Assembly: GCA_002403855.1 (NCBI GenBank)
Contig: DHIO01000019.1
Coordinates: 1 to 29,686 of the forward strand
DNA: 29,686 nucleotides
Direction: 5' to 3'
Source of the DNA: Acidimicrobiia bacterium UBA4744
Lineage (GTDB): Bacteria; Actinomycetota; Acidimicrobiia; Spongiisociales; UBA4744
Made by a program: the position numbers and the translations under genes. Within the stretch, counting starts at the first letter, position 1. Each line of letters begins with the position of its first letter. The notes beneath the pieces are model-generated. The model made no database searches and had not been told where the DNA came from. It saw only the letters and a program-made list of their open reading frames with translations. Positions 14,270 to 20,558 of the stretch are shown one piece after another.

Positions 14270-15726
14270 ACGATCCTCAAGGAACCGACCATGGTGATCC
14301 GCCGTTCTCGTGAGAAGCTGCGAGGCCTGGTCAGTCCGTGGCCGGTGGGGCTGGCGATCGAGAACGAAGAGAAGCCCTCGCCGCCCTCGCCCAGGCCCGC
14401 GTAGTTGGGCCCGTTGGCCACAAAGATGCTGCAATTCATGGCCAGCGCCATGTTGGTGATGGTCTGCACGTTCGTCGAGTGGATCGAGGCGGTGTGCTTG
14501 AAACCGTGCTCGGACTGTACGGCCAGCTCAATGGCCCGGTCCACGTCCTTCACTCGCACCACCGGCATGACGGGCATCATCTGTTCGGTCCATACGAGGT
14601 TGTGATCGGCGGGTACCTCTGCCACAGCGAGGCGCACCTCGCCTCCGACTTGAACGCCGATCTCGCCGAGGATGACGCCTGCGTTCTTGCCGATGAAGGC
14701 CGGGTTGATGACTCCCGGCTTGCGGGGTGGGCCCAGTTCCTTGAAGATCACCCGCTCGAGCCGCTTCAGTTCATGCTCTTTGAGCACATACGAGCCGCTA
14801 TCGGCCATCGACCGCACGAGCCGATCGGCGATCGTGTCGACGGCGATGGTGGTCTTCTCGTCGACGCAGATGATGTTGTTGTCCAGCGACGCGCCTGCCA
14901 CGATGTCACGCCCCGCTTTGTCCACGTCGGCTGTTTGGTCTACGACCGCCGGAGGGTTGCCGGGACCGGCGGCGATCACCACCTTGTCGGTCCTCATGGC
15001 CTCGCGCACAACGCCCGGGCCGCCGGTCACCAACAGGAGGGCAACATCCGGATGGTTCATGACGGCCTTGGCGCTGTCGATCGTCGGAGCCGGAATGGCG
15101 GTGATGAGATCGGCCGGGCCCCCTCCCGCTTGGATGGCCCGGTTCAACAGACGGATGTTCTCGGCGGAAACCCGCTTGGCATTGGGATGCACGTTGAACA
15201 CTGCCGAGTTGCCGGCCGAAACGATCGATATGGCGTTGTTGATGATCGTCGACGTCGGATTGGTAGTAGGGGTGATGGCCCCCACCACACCGAAGGGTGC
15301 GAACTCGGTCACCATCATCCCCTGGTCTCCAGTGACCGCTTCCAGTTCGAGATCTTCGGGACCCGGAGCCCGGGTAGTGACCAAACGGTTCTTGAGGACT
15401 TTGTCGGCCACGCGTCCCAGCCCGGTCTCCGTACAGGCCATCTCGGCCAGCCGCTCGGCGTTCTCCAGCATCGAGGAACGCACCGAAGCGATGATCTCCT
15501 TGCGCGCTTCGAGGCCCAACCGGCGGTAGCGGAGAAAGGCCCGGTGGGCCGCCGACACCGCCTCGTCGATGGTCGCATAGATTCCGTCGCCCAGTTCCGC
15601 CTGCTGGGCAGACCGCAGTTCCTCTTGCGCGCGCAGTCTTGCCCCGGCGTCGTCGGCAACGGCGCCCATCCGCACGTTCACTCGGTCGATGATGTCCTGG
15701 ATCTGCTGTTCGCTCAGCCCTGCCAT
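14266..15726 (-). CDS. CoA-acylating aldehyde dehydrogenase of the microcompartment (PduP/EutE-like)
   Basis: Aldehyde dehydrogenase of 486 residues, predicted to oxidise acetaldehyde (or another short aldehyde) with NAD+ and CoA to the acyl-CoA inside the shell. The nucleophile is C287 in DNNIICVDEK. The nucleotide region includes APFGVVGAITPTTNPTSTIINN (142-163) and a GGPGVV loop near 235-240. The C-terminal GEGGEGFSSFSIASPTGHG is typical of PduP/EutE. Residues 3-20 form an amphipathic helix (L4, I9, I12/I13, V16) followed by a linker, as expected of an encapsulation peptide. The gene starts 6 nt after a BMC-P stop, and an AGGAAG ribosome-binding site precedes the ATG. DeoC in the same operon makes acetaldehyde the likely substrate (inference). 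Confidence 0.95.
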   Translation of the reverse strand: MAGLSEQQIQDIIDRVNVRMGAVADDAGARLRAQEELRSAQQAELGDGIYATIDEAVSAAHRAFLRYRRLGLEARKEIIASVRSSMLENAERLAEMACTETGLGRVADKVLKNRLVTTRAPGPEDLELEAVTGDQGMMVTEFAPFGVVGAITPTTNPTSTIINNAISIVSAGNSAVFNVHPNAKRVSAENIRLLNRAIQAGGGPADLITAIPAPTIDSAKAVMNHPDVALLLVTGGPGVVREAMRTDKVVIAAGPGNPPAVVDQTADVDKAGRDIVAGASLDNNIICVDEKTTIAVDTIADRLVRSMADSGSYVLKEHELKRLERVIFKELGPPRKPGVINPAFIGKNAGVILGEIGVQVGGEVRLAVAEVPADHNLVWTEQMMPVMPVVRVKDVDRAIELAVQSEHGFKHTASIHSTNVQTITNMALAMNCSIFVANGPNYAGLGEGGEGFSSFSIASPTGHGLTRPRSFSRERRITMVGSLRIV

Positions 15727-15732
15727 CTCTTC

Positions 15733-16020
15733 CTACTTGTGCCATACCTCCGTACCGCCCACTTCCCAGGTGTCGACGATCGCCATGATCACGGCGTCAC
15801 AGGGACGGTTGTGGGTCAGTACGGTCTGCCGGGCGGAACTGCCGGTGGCGTAGAGCACTACCTCCCCGACCCCGGCGCCGACCGCATCGGCCGCCACGAC
15901 GTAACCGCCGGTGTCCTCGTTGTCGACGTCGAGCTGTCGCACCACCAGGAACTTGAGTCCTTCGAGGGTTTCTTCCTTGCGGCTCGCGACCAGCGTTCCC
16001 GCCACGCGTCCAAGCAGCAT
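15733..16020 (-). CDS. BMC-P shell vertex protein (EutN/CcmL family), paralogue 1
   Basis: EutN/CcmL-family pentamer subunit of 95 residues. It starts MLLGRVAGTLVASRKEETLEGLKFLVV and continues with GGYVVAADAVGAGVGEVVLYATGSSARQT and AVIMAIVDTWEV, all typical of the family. A GGAGG ribosome-binding site lies 5 nt upstream of the ATG. A 68-nt gap separates it from BMC-H, the longest spacer inside the shell operon. The aldehyde dehydrogenase gene follows after 6 nt. Confidence 0.93.
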   Translation of the reverse strand: MLLGRVAGTLVASRKEETLEGLKFLVVRQLDVDNEDTGGYVVAADAVGAGVGEVVLYATGSSARQTVLTHNRPCDAVIMAIVDTWEVGGTEVWHK

Positions 16021-16088
16021 TGCATCCTCCGTCCGAAGTCGGCCGGAGCCCGGCGCTCAGACACGGGCTCGGGCAAACCTCCGGCTGT

Positions 16089-16391
16089 CTAGCCCATCTC
16101 CGCTTCGGCTTCTTCGGCGCGTCCCAGCGGCAGCACCACGTCGATGTTGACGTGCGGCCGGGCGATCACATGGGTGGCGATCACTTCGCCGACCTTCTCG
16201 GCGTTGCGGACTCCGGCATCAACGGCCGCCTTCACCGCGGCCACGTCGCCGCGCACAATGGCGGTGACGTAGCCGCCTCCGGTCTTCTCGTAGCTGACGA
16301 GTTCGACCTTGGCGGCTTTGACCATGGCGTCGGACGCTTCGACCATCGCCGCGAAGCCTCTCGCTTCGATCATTCCCAGGGCTTCAGCCAT
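16089..16391 (-). CDS. BMC-H shell hexamer protein (PduA/CcmK-like)
   Basis: Single-domain Pfam00936 shell protein of 100 residues that tiles the facets as hexamers. It begins ALGMIEARGFAAMVEASDAMVKAAKVEL; the pore-lining loop reads KTGGG (36-40), where PduA has KIGSG. DVAAVKAAVDAG and VIARPHVNID follow. It is the only hexamer gene in the operon, so it is probably the bulk facet protein and the main metabolite pore. The ATG has a strong AAGGAGAGGG ribosome-binding site about 9 nt upstream, fitting high expression. Confidence 0.96.
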   Translation of the reverse strand: MAEALGMIEARGFAAMVEASDAMVKAAKVELVSYEKTGGGYVTAIVRGDVAAVKAAVDAGVRNAEKVGEVIATHVIARPHVNIDVVLPLGRAEEAEAEMG

Positions 16392-16412
16392 ATATCCCTC
16401 TCCTTCTTGGTC

Positions 16413-17042
16413 TTACTTCGAAACTTCCCGACCCTCGAGGCCTTCGATCGCGGCTACCGCCGCCCGCCAGCCGACATCGATATCTCGCTCCTCGCCGCCG
16501 AGATAGACCCGGCCCATCGAGCCAAAAGCCCTCACCTCGAGGACATTGATCTCCGCCGCCTTCTCTGCCTCGTTGGCCGCCAGCGGTGCGTAAGCGGCCG
16601 GCTCGAGCTCGAGCACGTAGAGGGTCTGGCCGGGAACGATCATCTGGCCGTGACGCATCCGGTTGATCAGTTGTGCCTGGTGGTCGTCGATGCGGCGAAT
16701 GACCTGGCTGGACAGGATCCTGGGCTTGGTGCGATCCGTTTCTTCGTGTTCGATGGCCTCGAGAATGGCCCGGCCCGCCGCCCGGGTCTCGGCTTGCTCG
16801 GCCGAATGGATCTCGAGCATTCCGTAGTACCGCTCGACGATCTGCATGCCCGGCCGGACCTTGGTCGACTTGAGAGCGATGTCCGTGAGACGATTGATCT
16901 CGATGCCCGGAGCGATTTCGACATAGAGGGAGGCATCCCCGGCCAACGGAAGGAATCCCTGGGCGACGGTCCCCAGGAAAGCAGCGTACTGCGGCTGGAG
17001 GCTGTCTAGGAACGCGTAGGCGCGCAACTCAATACTGCTCAC
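16413..17042 (-). CDS. BMC-T shell protein, stacking (double-layer) type
   Basis: Tandem circularly permuted BMC-domain protein of 209 residues, similar to the stacked trimers CcmP/EutL and the Haliangium double-layer BMC-T. The first domain contains YAFLDSLQPQYAAFLGTVAQG and the sequences around LYVEIAPGIEINRLTDIALK. The second contains QAQLINRMRHGQMIVPGQTL and ANEAEKAAEINVLEV. Such trimers have gated central pores proposed to pass larger metabolites such as cofactors (family knowledge). The GTG start overlaps the deoC end by 14 nt and has GGAGGGG upstream. It lies between the pathway enzymes and the main hexamer gene. Confidence 0.92.
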   Translation of the reverse strand: MSSIELRAYAFLDSLQPQYAAFLGTVAQGFLPLAGDASLYVEIAPGIEINRLTDIALKSTKVRPGMQIVERYYGMLEIHSAEQAETRAAGRAILEAIEHEETDRTKPRILSSQVIRRIDDHQAQLINRMRHGQMIVPGQTLYVLELEPAAYAPLAANEAEKAAEINVLEVRAFGSMGRVYLGGEERDIDVGWRAAVAAIEGLEGREVSK

Positions 17043-17880
17043 TCGACTCCCCTCCGCTCACAATGGCCACACCGGCCGAAGCTCCGATTCGGGTAGCGCC
17101 GGCCGCGATCATGTCCTTCACATCCTCGGCGCTGCGGATCCCTCCTGCGGCCTTGATGCCCATTTCGGGACCGACCGTCTCCCGCATCAACAGCACGTCG
17201 TGGACGGTGGCTCCGCCGGGACCAAAACCGGTTGATGTCTTGACGAAATCGGCCTTGGCCTGCTTGGCCAGATATGAGGCGATCACCTTCTCCTCATCGG
17301 TGAGGAGCGCCGCCTCGATGATGACCTTGTTCTTGGCGCCTGCCTCTCGGCAAGCATCGGACACCTTCTCGATGTCGGTGCGTACGGCCTCGTGATCGCC
17401 GGACTTCAAGGCACCGATGTTGATGACCATGTCGATCTCACGGGCCCCGTCGCGGATCGCCCGCCGCGCCTCCATAGCTTTGATCGCGGTGGGAGTGGCA
17501 CCGAGCGGGAAACCGACGACGGACGCCACCTTCACGCTTGAGCCCCGAACGTTCTGGGCCGCCCGCTTCACCCACGCCGGATTCACACACACAGCTGCAA
17601 AGCCGAACTCGACCGCCTCCTCGCAGAGCTTGTCGATGTCGGAGGCCGAGGCTTCGGGCTTGAGCAGCGTGTGGTCAAGATAGCGGGCCAGGTCGCGCGG
17701 TACCTCGGAGGCTGCCCCCGAGAAACTGATGCGACCGGCGCCGTTGGCCACCATCTGGCGCACCTTTTCCGGACTGTGGACTGCACACGAGCCGTCGACA
17801 CAGATCTCGTCGACCTCCTCACCAAAGGCGGCCAGCACCTCCCGGGTGACGGCTTCGATGAGTTCTTCCCTGCTCGTCAT
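17029..17880 (-). CDS. deoC: Deoxyribose-phosphate aldolase with N-terminal targeting extension
   Basis: Class I (Schiff-base) aldolase cleaving 2-deoxyribose-5-phosphate to glyceraldehyde-3-phosphate and acetaldehyde. The catalytic core runs from about residue 66 (YLDHTLLKPEA) to the C-terminus: D150 in EIDMVINIGALKSG, Schiff-base K214 in FVKTSTGF, and K243 in IKAAGGIR. All three expected active-site residues are present. The protein has 283 residues because of a ~60-residue N-terminal extension: an amphipathic helix (residues 4-19; L7/I8, V11, V15, F19) like an encapsulation peptide, then a segment with C27, C32 and HSPEKVRQMVANGA. The ATG at 17880 is set by the ATGA overlap with rpiB and a GAGG about 9 nt upstream; the longer open frame to 17973 lies inside rpiB. 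Confidence 0.95.
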   Translation of the reverse strand: MTSREELIEAVTREVLAAFGEEVDEICVDGSCAVHSPEKVRQMVANGAGRISFSGAASEVPRDLARYLDHTLLKPEASASDIDKLCEEAVEFGFAAVCVNPAWVKRAAQNVRGSSVKVASVVGFPLGATPTAIKAMEARRAIRDGAREIDMVINIGALKSGDHEAVRTDIEKVSDACREAGAKNKVIIEAALLTDEEKVIASYLAKQAKADFVKTSTGFGPGGATVHDVLLMRETVGPEMGIKAAGGIRSAEDVKDMIAAGATRIGASAGVAIVSGGESSEQY

Positions 17881-18461
17881 TTCGAGTCGCCTCGTAGGTA
17901 TCGCCGTTCGATCTCCGCGATCATGTCCACCCGTCGGGCATGCCGTCCCGGACCCCACTCGGTGGCCAACCATGCCTCGACGATCTGCAGGGCGAGCGCA
18001 TTGCCGATCAGTCCCGCCCCCAGAGTCAGGACATTAGCGTGATTGTGCTCCCGGCTGTTTTTCGCCGAAGACACGTCATAGCAGAGGGCGGCCCGCACCC
18101 CCGGCACCTTGTTGGCAACCATGGCCGACCCGACACCCGCTCCGTCGACGATGATCCCCTCCGAACAGGTGCCGTCGGCGACAAGTCGGGCAACTGCATG
18201 AGCGAAGTCGGGATAGTCCACGGACTCGGGGCTGGTCGTGCCGCAGTCGTTCACCTCGTGGCCCTGCTCCCGCAGATAGAAGCCGATCCGTTCCTTGAGC
18301 GGATAGCCTCCGTGGTCGGCCCCTAGGGCGATAACGCGCCGGACGGGGGGCTCCTGCCCCGCCCCCGTCTGCTCTTCGGCTCGGGGCGGTTCGTTGGTGC
18401 GCGTCAGCACGCCTTCGACTACACGCGCCACGACGGCCCGGACCTCTTCTTCGGAGGGCAT
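17877..18461 (-). CDS. Microcompartment RpiB-like sugar-phosphate isomerase
   Basis: First gene of the BMC operon, 194 residues, against about 150 for ordinary RpiB. Residues 3-21 form an amphipathic helix (V7, V10/V11, V14/V15, V18), and 22-42 a Pro/Glu/Gly-rich linker, the layout of an encapsulation peptide. The isomerase core starts at VIALGADHGGYPLK and includes VDYPDFAHAV, IIVDGAGVGSAMVANKVPGVRAA and EHNHANVLTLGAGLIG. In canonical RpiB the fourth segment reads CGTG or CGSG with the catalytic Cys; here D106 takes that position. It may isomerise a different sugar phosphate or use altered chemistry (inference). DeoC downstream overlaps by 4 nt. Confidence 0.9.
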   Translation of the reverse strand: MPSEEEVRAVVARVVEGVLTRTNEPPRAEEQTGAGQEPPVRRVIALGADHGGYPLKERIGFYLREQGHEVNDCGTTSPESVDYPDFAHAVARLVADGTCSEGIIVDGAGVGSAMVANKVPGVRAALCYDVSSAKNSREHNHANVLTLGAGLIGNALALQIVEAWLATEWGPGRHARRVDMIAEIERRYLRGDSK

Positions 18462-18497
18462 TTCGGTGTCGGTCTTCCTCTGCCGGCGGTATCGCCT

Positions 18498-18512
18498 GCA
18501 TCCTAGGAGTGC
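18498..18512. promoter_or_regulatory. Candidate operator: 15-bp quasi-palindrome in the BMC divergent spacer
   Basis: GCA-TCCTAGGA-G-TGC contains a perfect 8-bp palindrome (TCCTAGGA) with outer GCA/TGC arms that also pair, offset by one base. It lies in the 82-nt spacer between the BMC operon and the divergent HTH gene, about 20 nt upstream of the HTH gene's -10-like hexamer. A second, weaker inverted repeat, GGCG-GTAT-CGCC, is at 18485-18496. Both are plausible binding sites for the neighbouring HTH protein. Confidence 0.4.
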
Positions 18513-18531
18513 CGCGCCGCCGGGGAAGACC

Positions 18532-18537
18532 TATCCT
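18532..18537 (+). promoter_or_regulatory. Candidate -10 element of the HTH gene (leaderless)
   Basis: TATCCT ends 6 nt before the ATG at 18544, so transcription would start at about the first codon. There is no Shine-Dalgarno sequence. The quasi-palindrome at 18498-18512 would overlap the -35 region, which would allow autoregulation. Confidence 0.45.
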
Positions 18538-18543
18538 GTGCGC

Positions 18544-19212
18544 ATGGAAGATCCTGCGTTCGTCTGGAAACAACCGGACCGCCCGGTTCGCCCGATGCGA
18601 CCGCCTGCCGGGGAGCGGGCACAAGCCCCGGACGGTGCTTCATCGGCAACCCGCTGGGTGACGCTCCACGACGCCGAAGAGGCCACCGGAGTGCCGGCCT
18701 CGACGGTGCGCAACTGGGCGCGCAAAGAACGGGTCCCCACTCGTTTTGAGCTCACCCCGGAGGGCCAGGTGCGAATGGTGGGTCTCGACGAGGTCGTCGC
18801 TCGGGCCAGGCACCTGGGCCGGCTGCGTCCCCAGTCTTCGGCTTCGCCGGGACCGGCGCCACCGCCGCCACCCGCGACGGCGAGCGAACCGGTTGAGGAC
18901 TCTGCCGAAGGATCGGTGCTCGTGCCGCTCGACGCCTGGAACAAGATGATCAACCAGCTCGGTAACCTCCACGAGGCAGGCCAGCAACTTGCCGAGGCCC
19001 GCGAACGGGCCGCACGAGCCGAAACCGAGGCGGCCTTCCTTAGAGAACGCCTGAGCGAGCTGCGAAGGCAGGTGGAACAGCCGAGTGGACCGCAACCGCT
19101 CGCTCCTGAGCCGGAACCGGACCCTCTCCCGGGACCCGGCACTTCCGACGTGGAACCGGCCTGGTTGTATCTGTACCGCCGGTGGGAGAACCGGAGCCGC
19201 CGACGCCGGTAG
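18544..19212 (+). CDS. HTH/coiled-coil protein, putative regulator of the BMC operon
   Basis: Protein of 222 residues. A MerR/excisionase-like helix-turn-helix occupies about 39-85 (WVTLHDAEEATGVPASTVRNWARKE, then a wing-like segment and LDEVVARA). A proline-rich linker covers 100-120. A predicted coiled coil (about 135-178; LHEAGQQLAEARERAARAE) follows, then another Pro/Glu-rich stretch and a short C-terminus WLYLYRRWENRSRRRR. The ATG at 18544 is chosen over longer open frames because it follows a -10-like TATCCT at leaderless spacing. It is divergent from the BMC operon across 82 nt, the classic position for a local regulator. No effector domain is recognised. It could instead be a general DNA-binding protein unrelated to the BMC. 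Confidence 0.75.
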   Translation: MEDPAFVWKQPDRPVRPMRPPAGERAQAPDGASSATRWVTLHDAEEATGVPASTVRNWARKERVPTRFELTPEGQVRMVGLDEVVARARHLGRLRPQSSASPGPAPPPPPATASEPVEDSAEGSVLVPLDAWNKMINQLGNLHEAGQQLAEARERAARAETEAAFLRERLSELRRQVEQPSGPQPLAPEPEPDPLPGPGTSDVEPAWLYLYRRWENRSRRRR

Positions 19213-19262
19213 CCCGGCGCCGCGCCGCAGACCTGGACCGGTCGCCGCCTGACGATCAGGTA

Positions 19263-20234
19263 TCACACGGTGATGGCGACCTTGCCGCGGGCGTGCCCCT
19301 CGCCGATATAGCCCATCGCGTCACCGGTCTCGCTCAGTGGATACGTCCTATCGATGACCGGGGTGACCTTGCCGGCTTCAATCAGCTTCTTGAGATCGAC
19401 CAGGTCTCTCTTTCTCACCGGCGCGTAGAAGGGGGGCCTCTGCTTGCGCACGAACAGCGACAATACCGCCGCGGCCGCCATGCGACCCAACGGTCCGATC
19501 CAACGATTGCCCGAGGTTCCATTGTTGGTGAGGAGGATCCCGTCGGGGGTGAGCGCGCGTCTGCAATCCGCCAGTGAATGGTTGGCTACGTTGTCGAGGA
19601 TGACGTCGTAGCGCTCGCCATTCTTGGTGAAGTCGTTCCGGGTGTAGTCGATGACGTGATCAGCGCCGATCGATCGCACCATCTCTACGTTCTTCGTGCT
19701 GCACACCCCGGTCACTTCGGCGTCCAAGGCCTTGGCGATCTGCACCGCAAAGGTACCGACGCCTCCCGAAGCTCCATTGATCAAGACATGTTGCCCCGCC
19801 CGTACCTTCCCCGCATCGCGCAACCCCCGGAGGGCGGTGGTTCCGGAGACGGGGACGACCGCTGCCTGCTCCAACGTGAGATTGGCCGGCTTCACCTCCA
19901 CCTTGTCCTCGGAAACAACCACATACTCGGCACAACTCCCGTGGGCGGCATCACCGAAGACTTCATCGCCCGGATGAAACCCCTTGGCGTCCCTTCCGGT
20001 CGCTTCCACGGTCCCGGCAAAGTCGAATCCCGGAACTCGTTTTCTTGGCTTGCTGAACCCGAACCCGGGACGAAAGAGGAGCGGCCGGCCCGTCACCAGC
20101 AGCCAGTCGCCAGCATGGATGGCGGCCGTTCGGACGCGGACCAACACCTCATCGTCCTCGACGACCGGTTTTTCGATGTCCTGAAGCTTCAGAACCTCTT
20201 GTGACCCGTACCCGTCTTGGACGATTGCCTTCAT
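19263..20234 (-). CDS. NAD(P)-dependent MDR dehydrogenase, quinone-oxidoreductase type
   Basis: Medium-chain dehydrogenase/reductase of 323 residues. It starts MKAIVQDGYGSQEVLKL and contains the family segment VPGFDFAGTVEATG (68-80). The Rossmann motif NGASGGVGTFAVQIAK covers 153-168, followed by GADHVIDY. The zinc-ligand Cys cluster of alcohol dehydrogenases is missing, placing it with zinc-free quinone oxidoreductases or enoyl reductases. The ATG at 20234 has GGGAGAGG upstream; the much longer open frame beyond it runs antisense to fbaB and is not coding. It converges with the HTH gene. It might act as an aldehyde or enone reductase, but nothing ties it to the BMC beyond proximity, and no targeting helix is seen. 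Confidence 0.88.
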   Translation of the reverse strand: MKAIVQDGYGSQEVLKLQDIEKPVVEDDEVLVRVRTAAIHAGDWLLVTGRPLLFRPGFGFSKPRKRVPGFDFAGTVEATGRDAKGFHPGDEVFGDAAHGSCAEYVVVSEDKVEVKPANLTLEQAAVVPVSGTTALRGLRDAGKVRAGQHVLINGASGGVGTFAVQIAKALDAEVTGVCSTKNVEMVRSIGADHVIDYTRNDFTKNGERYDVILDNVANHSLADCRRALTPDGILLTNNGTSGNRWIGPLGRMAAAAVLSLFVRKQRPPFYAPVRKRDLVDLKKLIEAGKVTPVIDRTYPLSETGDAMGYIGEGHARGKVAITV

Positions 20235-20558
20235 TGTCCTCTCCCTTCGAACCACATCATCAGTCCGACCGCCGGTGGAACCTAGGGGCGAAGGTCCCGA
20301 TAGCCGCAGATCCCGGCACCAATCGACTCTGCGCAACGGAAACTCCCCAGGCCCCTCCCGGGAACGTTCTGTTCGAGGGCATCGGTGACGGCTCCAGGGC
20401 GGATCATGGCTCGGCCGTCGGCCATTGGGGCGTCGAGCTCGGCAGGCTCCAACTGCTGAGCGAGCCTTCCAAGATCCGCCGATCAGCCAACGCCGACCGC
20501 GTGCTCTCAGAAACCCGCGATAATGGATGACCACACGACCCAGCTCGGAGGATTGCAC
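20235..20558. other. Divergent intergenic region between the MDR dehydrogenase and fbaB
   Basis: This 324-nt spacer has no convincing gene. The left end holds the ribosome-binding site of the MDR dehydrogenase and the right end the promoter and ribosome-binding site of fbaB. A palindrome, GAACGTTC, lies around 20364-20371. I see no riboswitch, tRNA or terminator with a T-tract. Confidence 0.6.
20519..20524 (+). promoter_or_regulatory. Candidate -10 element of fbaB
   Basis: GATAAT sits 34 nt before the chosen ATG. A start of transcription near 20531 would leave a leader of about 28 nt carrying the GGAGG ribosome-binding site. No good -35 match is visible. Confidence 0.4.

Larger units (their letters stand above)
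13094..18461 (-). other. Bacterial microcompartment locus, sugar-phosphate-utilising (SPU) type
   Basis: Nine consecutive genes read leftward: RpiB-like isomerase, DeoC, BMC-T (stacking type), BMC-H, BMC-P, CoA-acylating aldehyde dehydrogenase, BMC-T (PduT-like), BMC-P, BMC-P. Most junctions overlap by 1-14 nt or are separated by fewer than 25 nt, and the longest gap is 68 nt, so this is a single operon. The DeoC/RpiB/AldDH combination defines the SPU BMC class known from locus surveys. The shell set is complete: hexamer, two trimers and three pentamer paralogues. No phosphotransacylase, alcohol dehydrogenase, kinase or phosphopentomutase gene is included. Confidence 0.85.

Noticed and set aside
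14338..16092. A very long open frame (584 codons) on the plus strand opposite the aldehyde dehydrogenase and BMC-P genes
   Set aside because: It is antisense to two clearly recognisable genes, has no family resemblance, and is expected from GC-rich codon bias on the complementary strand.
16020..17009. A 329-codon plus-strand frame opposite BMC-H and the stacked BMC-T
   Set aside because: Same reason: antisense shadow of well-supported shell genes, no ribosome-binding site or motif.
19248..19260. Inverted repeat CCTGA-CGA-TCAGG between the HTH gene and the MDR dehydrogenase
   Set aside because: Five-bp stem without a T-tract; too weak to call a bidirectional terminator, though the location fits.
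19263..20234. The MDR dehydrogenase as the missing BMC alcohol dehydrogenase
   Set aside because: It lacks zinc ligands and any N-terminal targeting helix, is outside the operon, converges with the HTH gene, and belongs to the quinone-oxidoreductase branch.
20362..20376. SOS-box-like sequence GAAC-GTTCT-GTTC upstream of fbaB
   Set aside because: Actinobacterial LexA sites have a 4-nt spacer between the half-sites; here it is 5, and fbaB is not an expected SOS gene.
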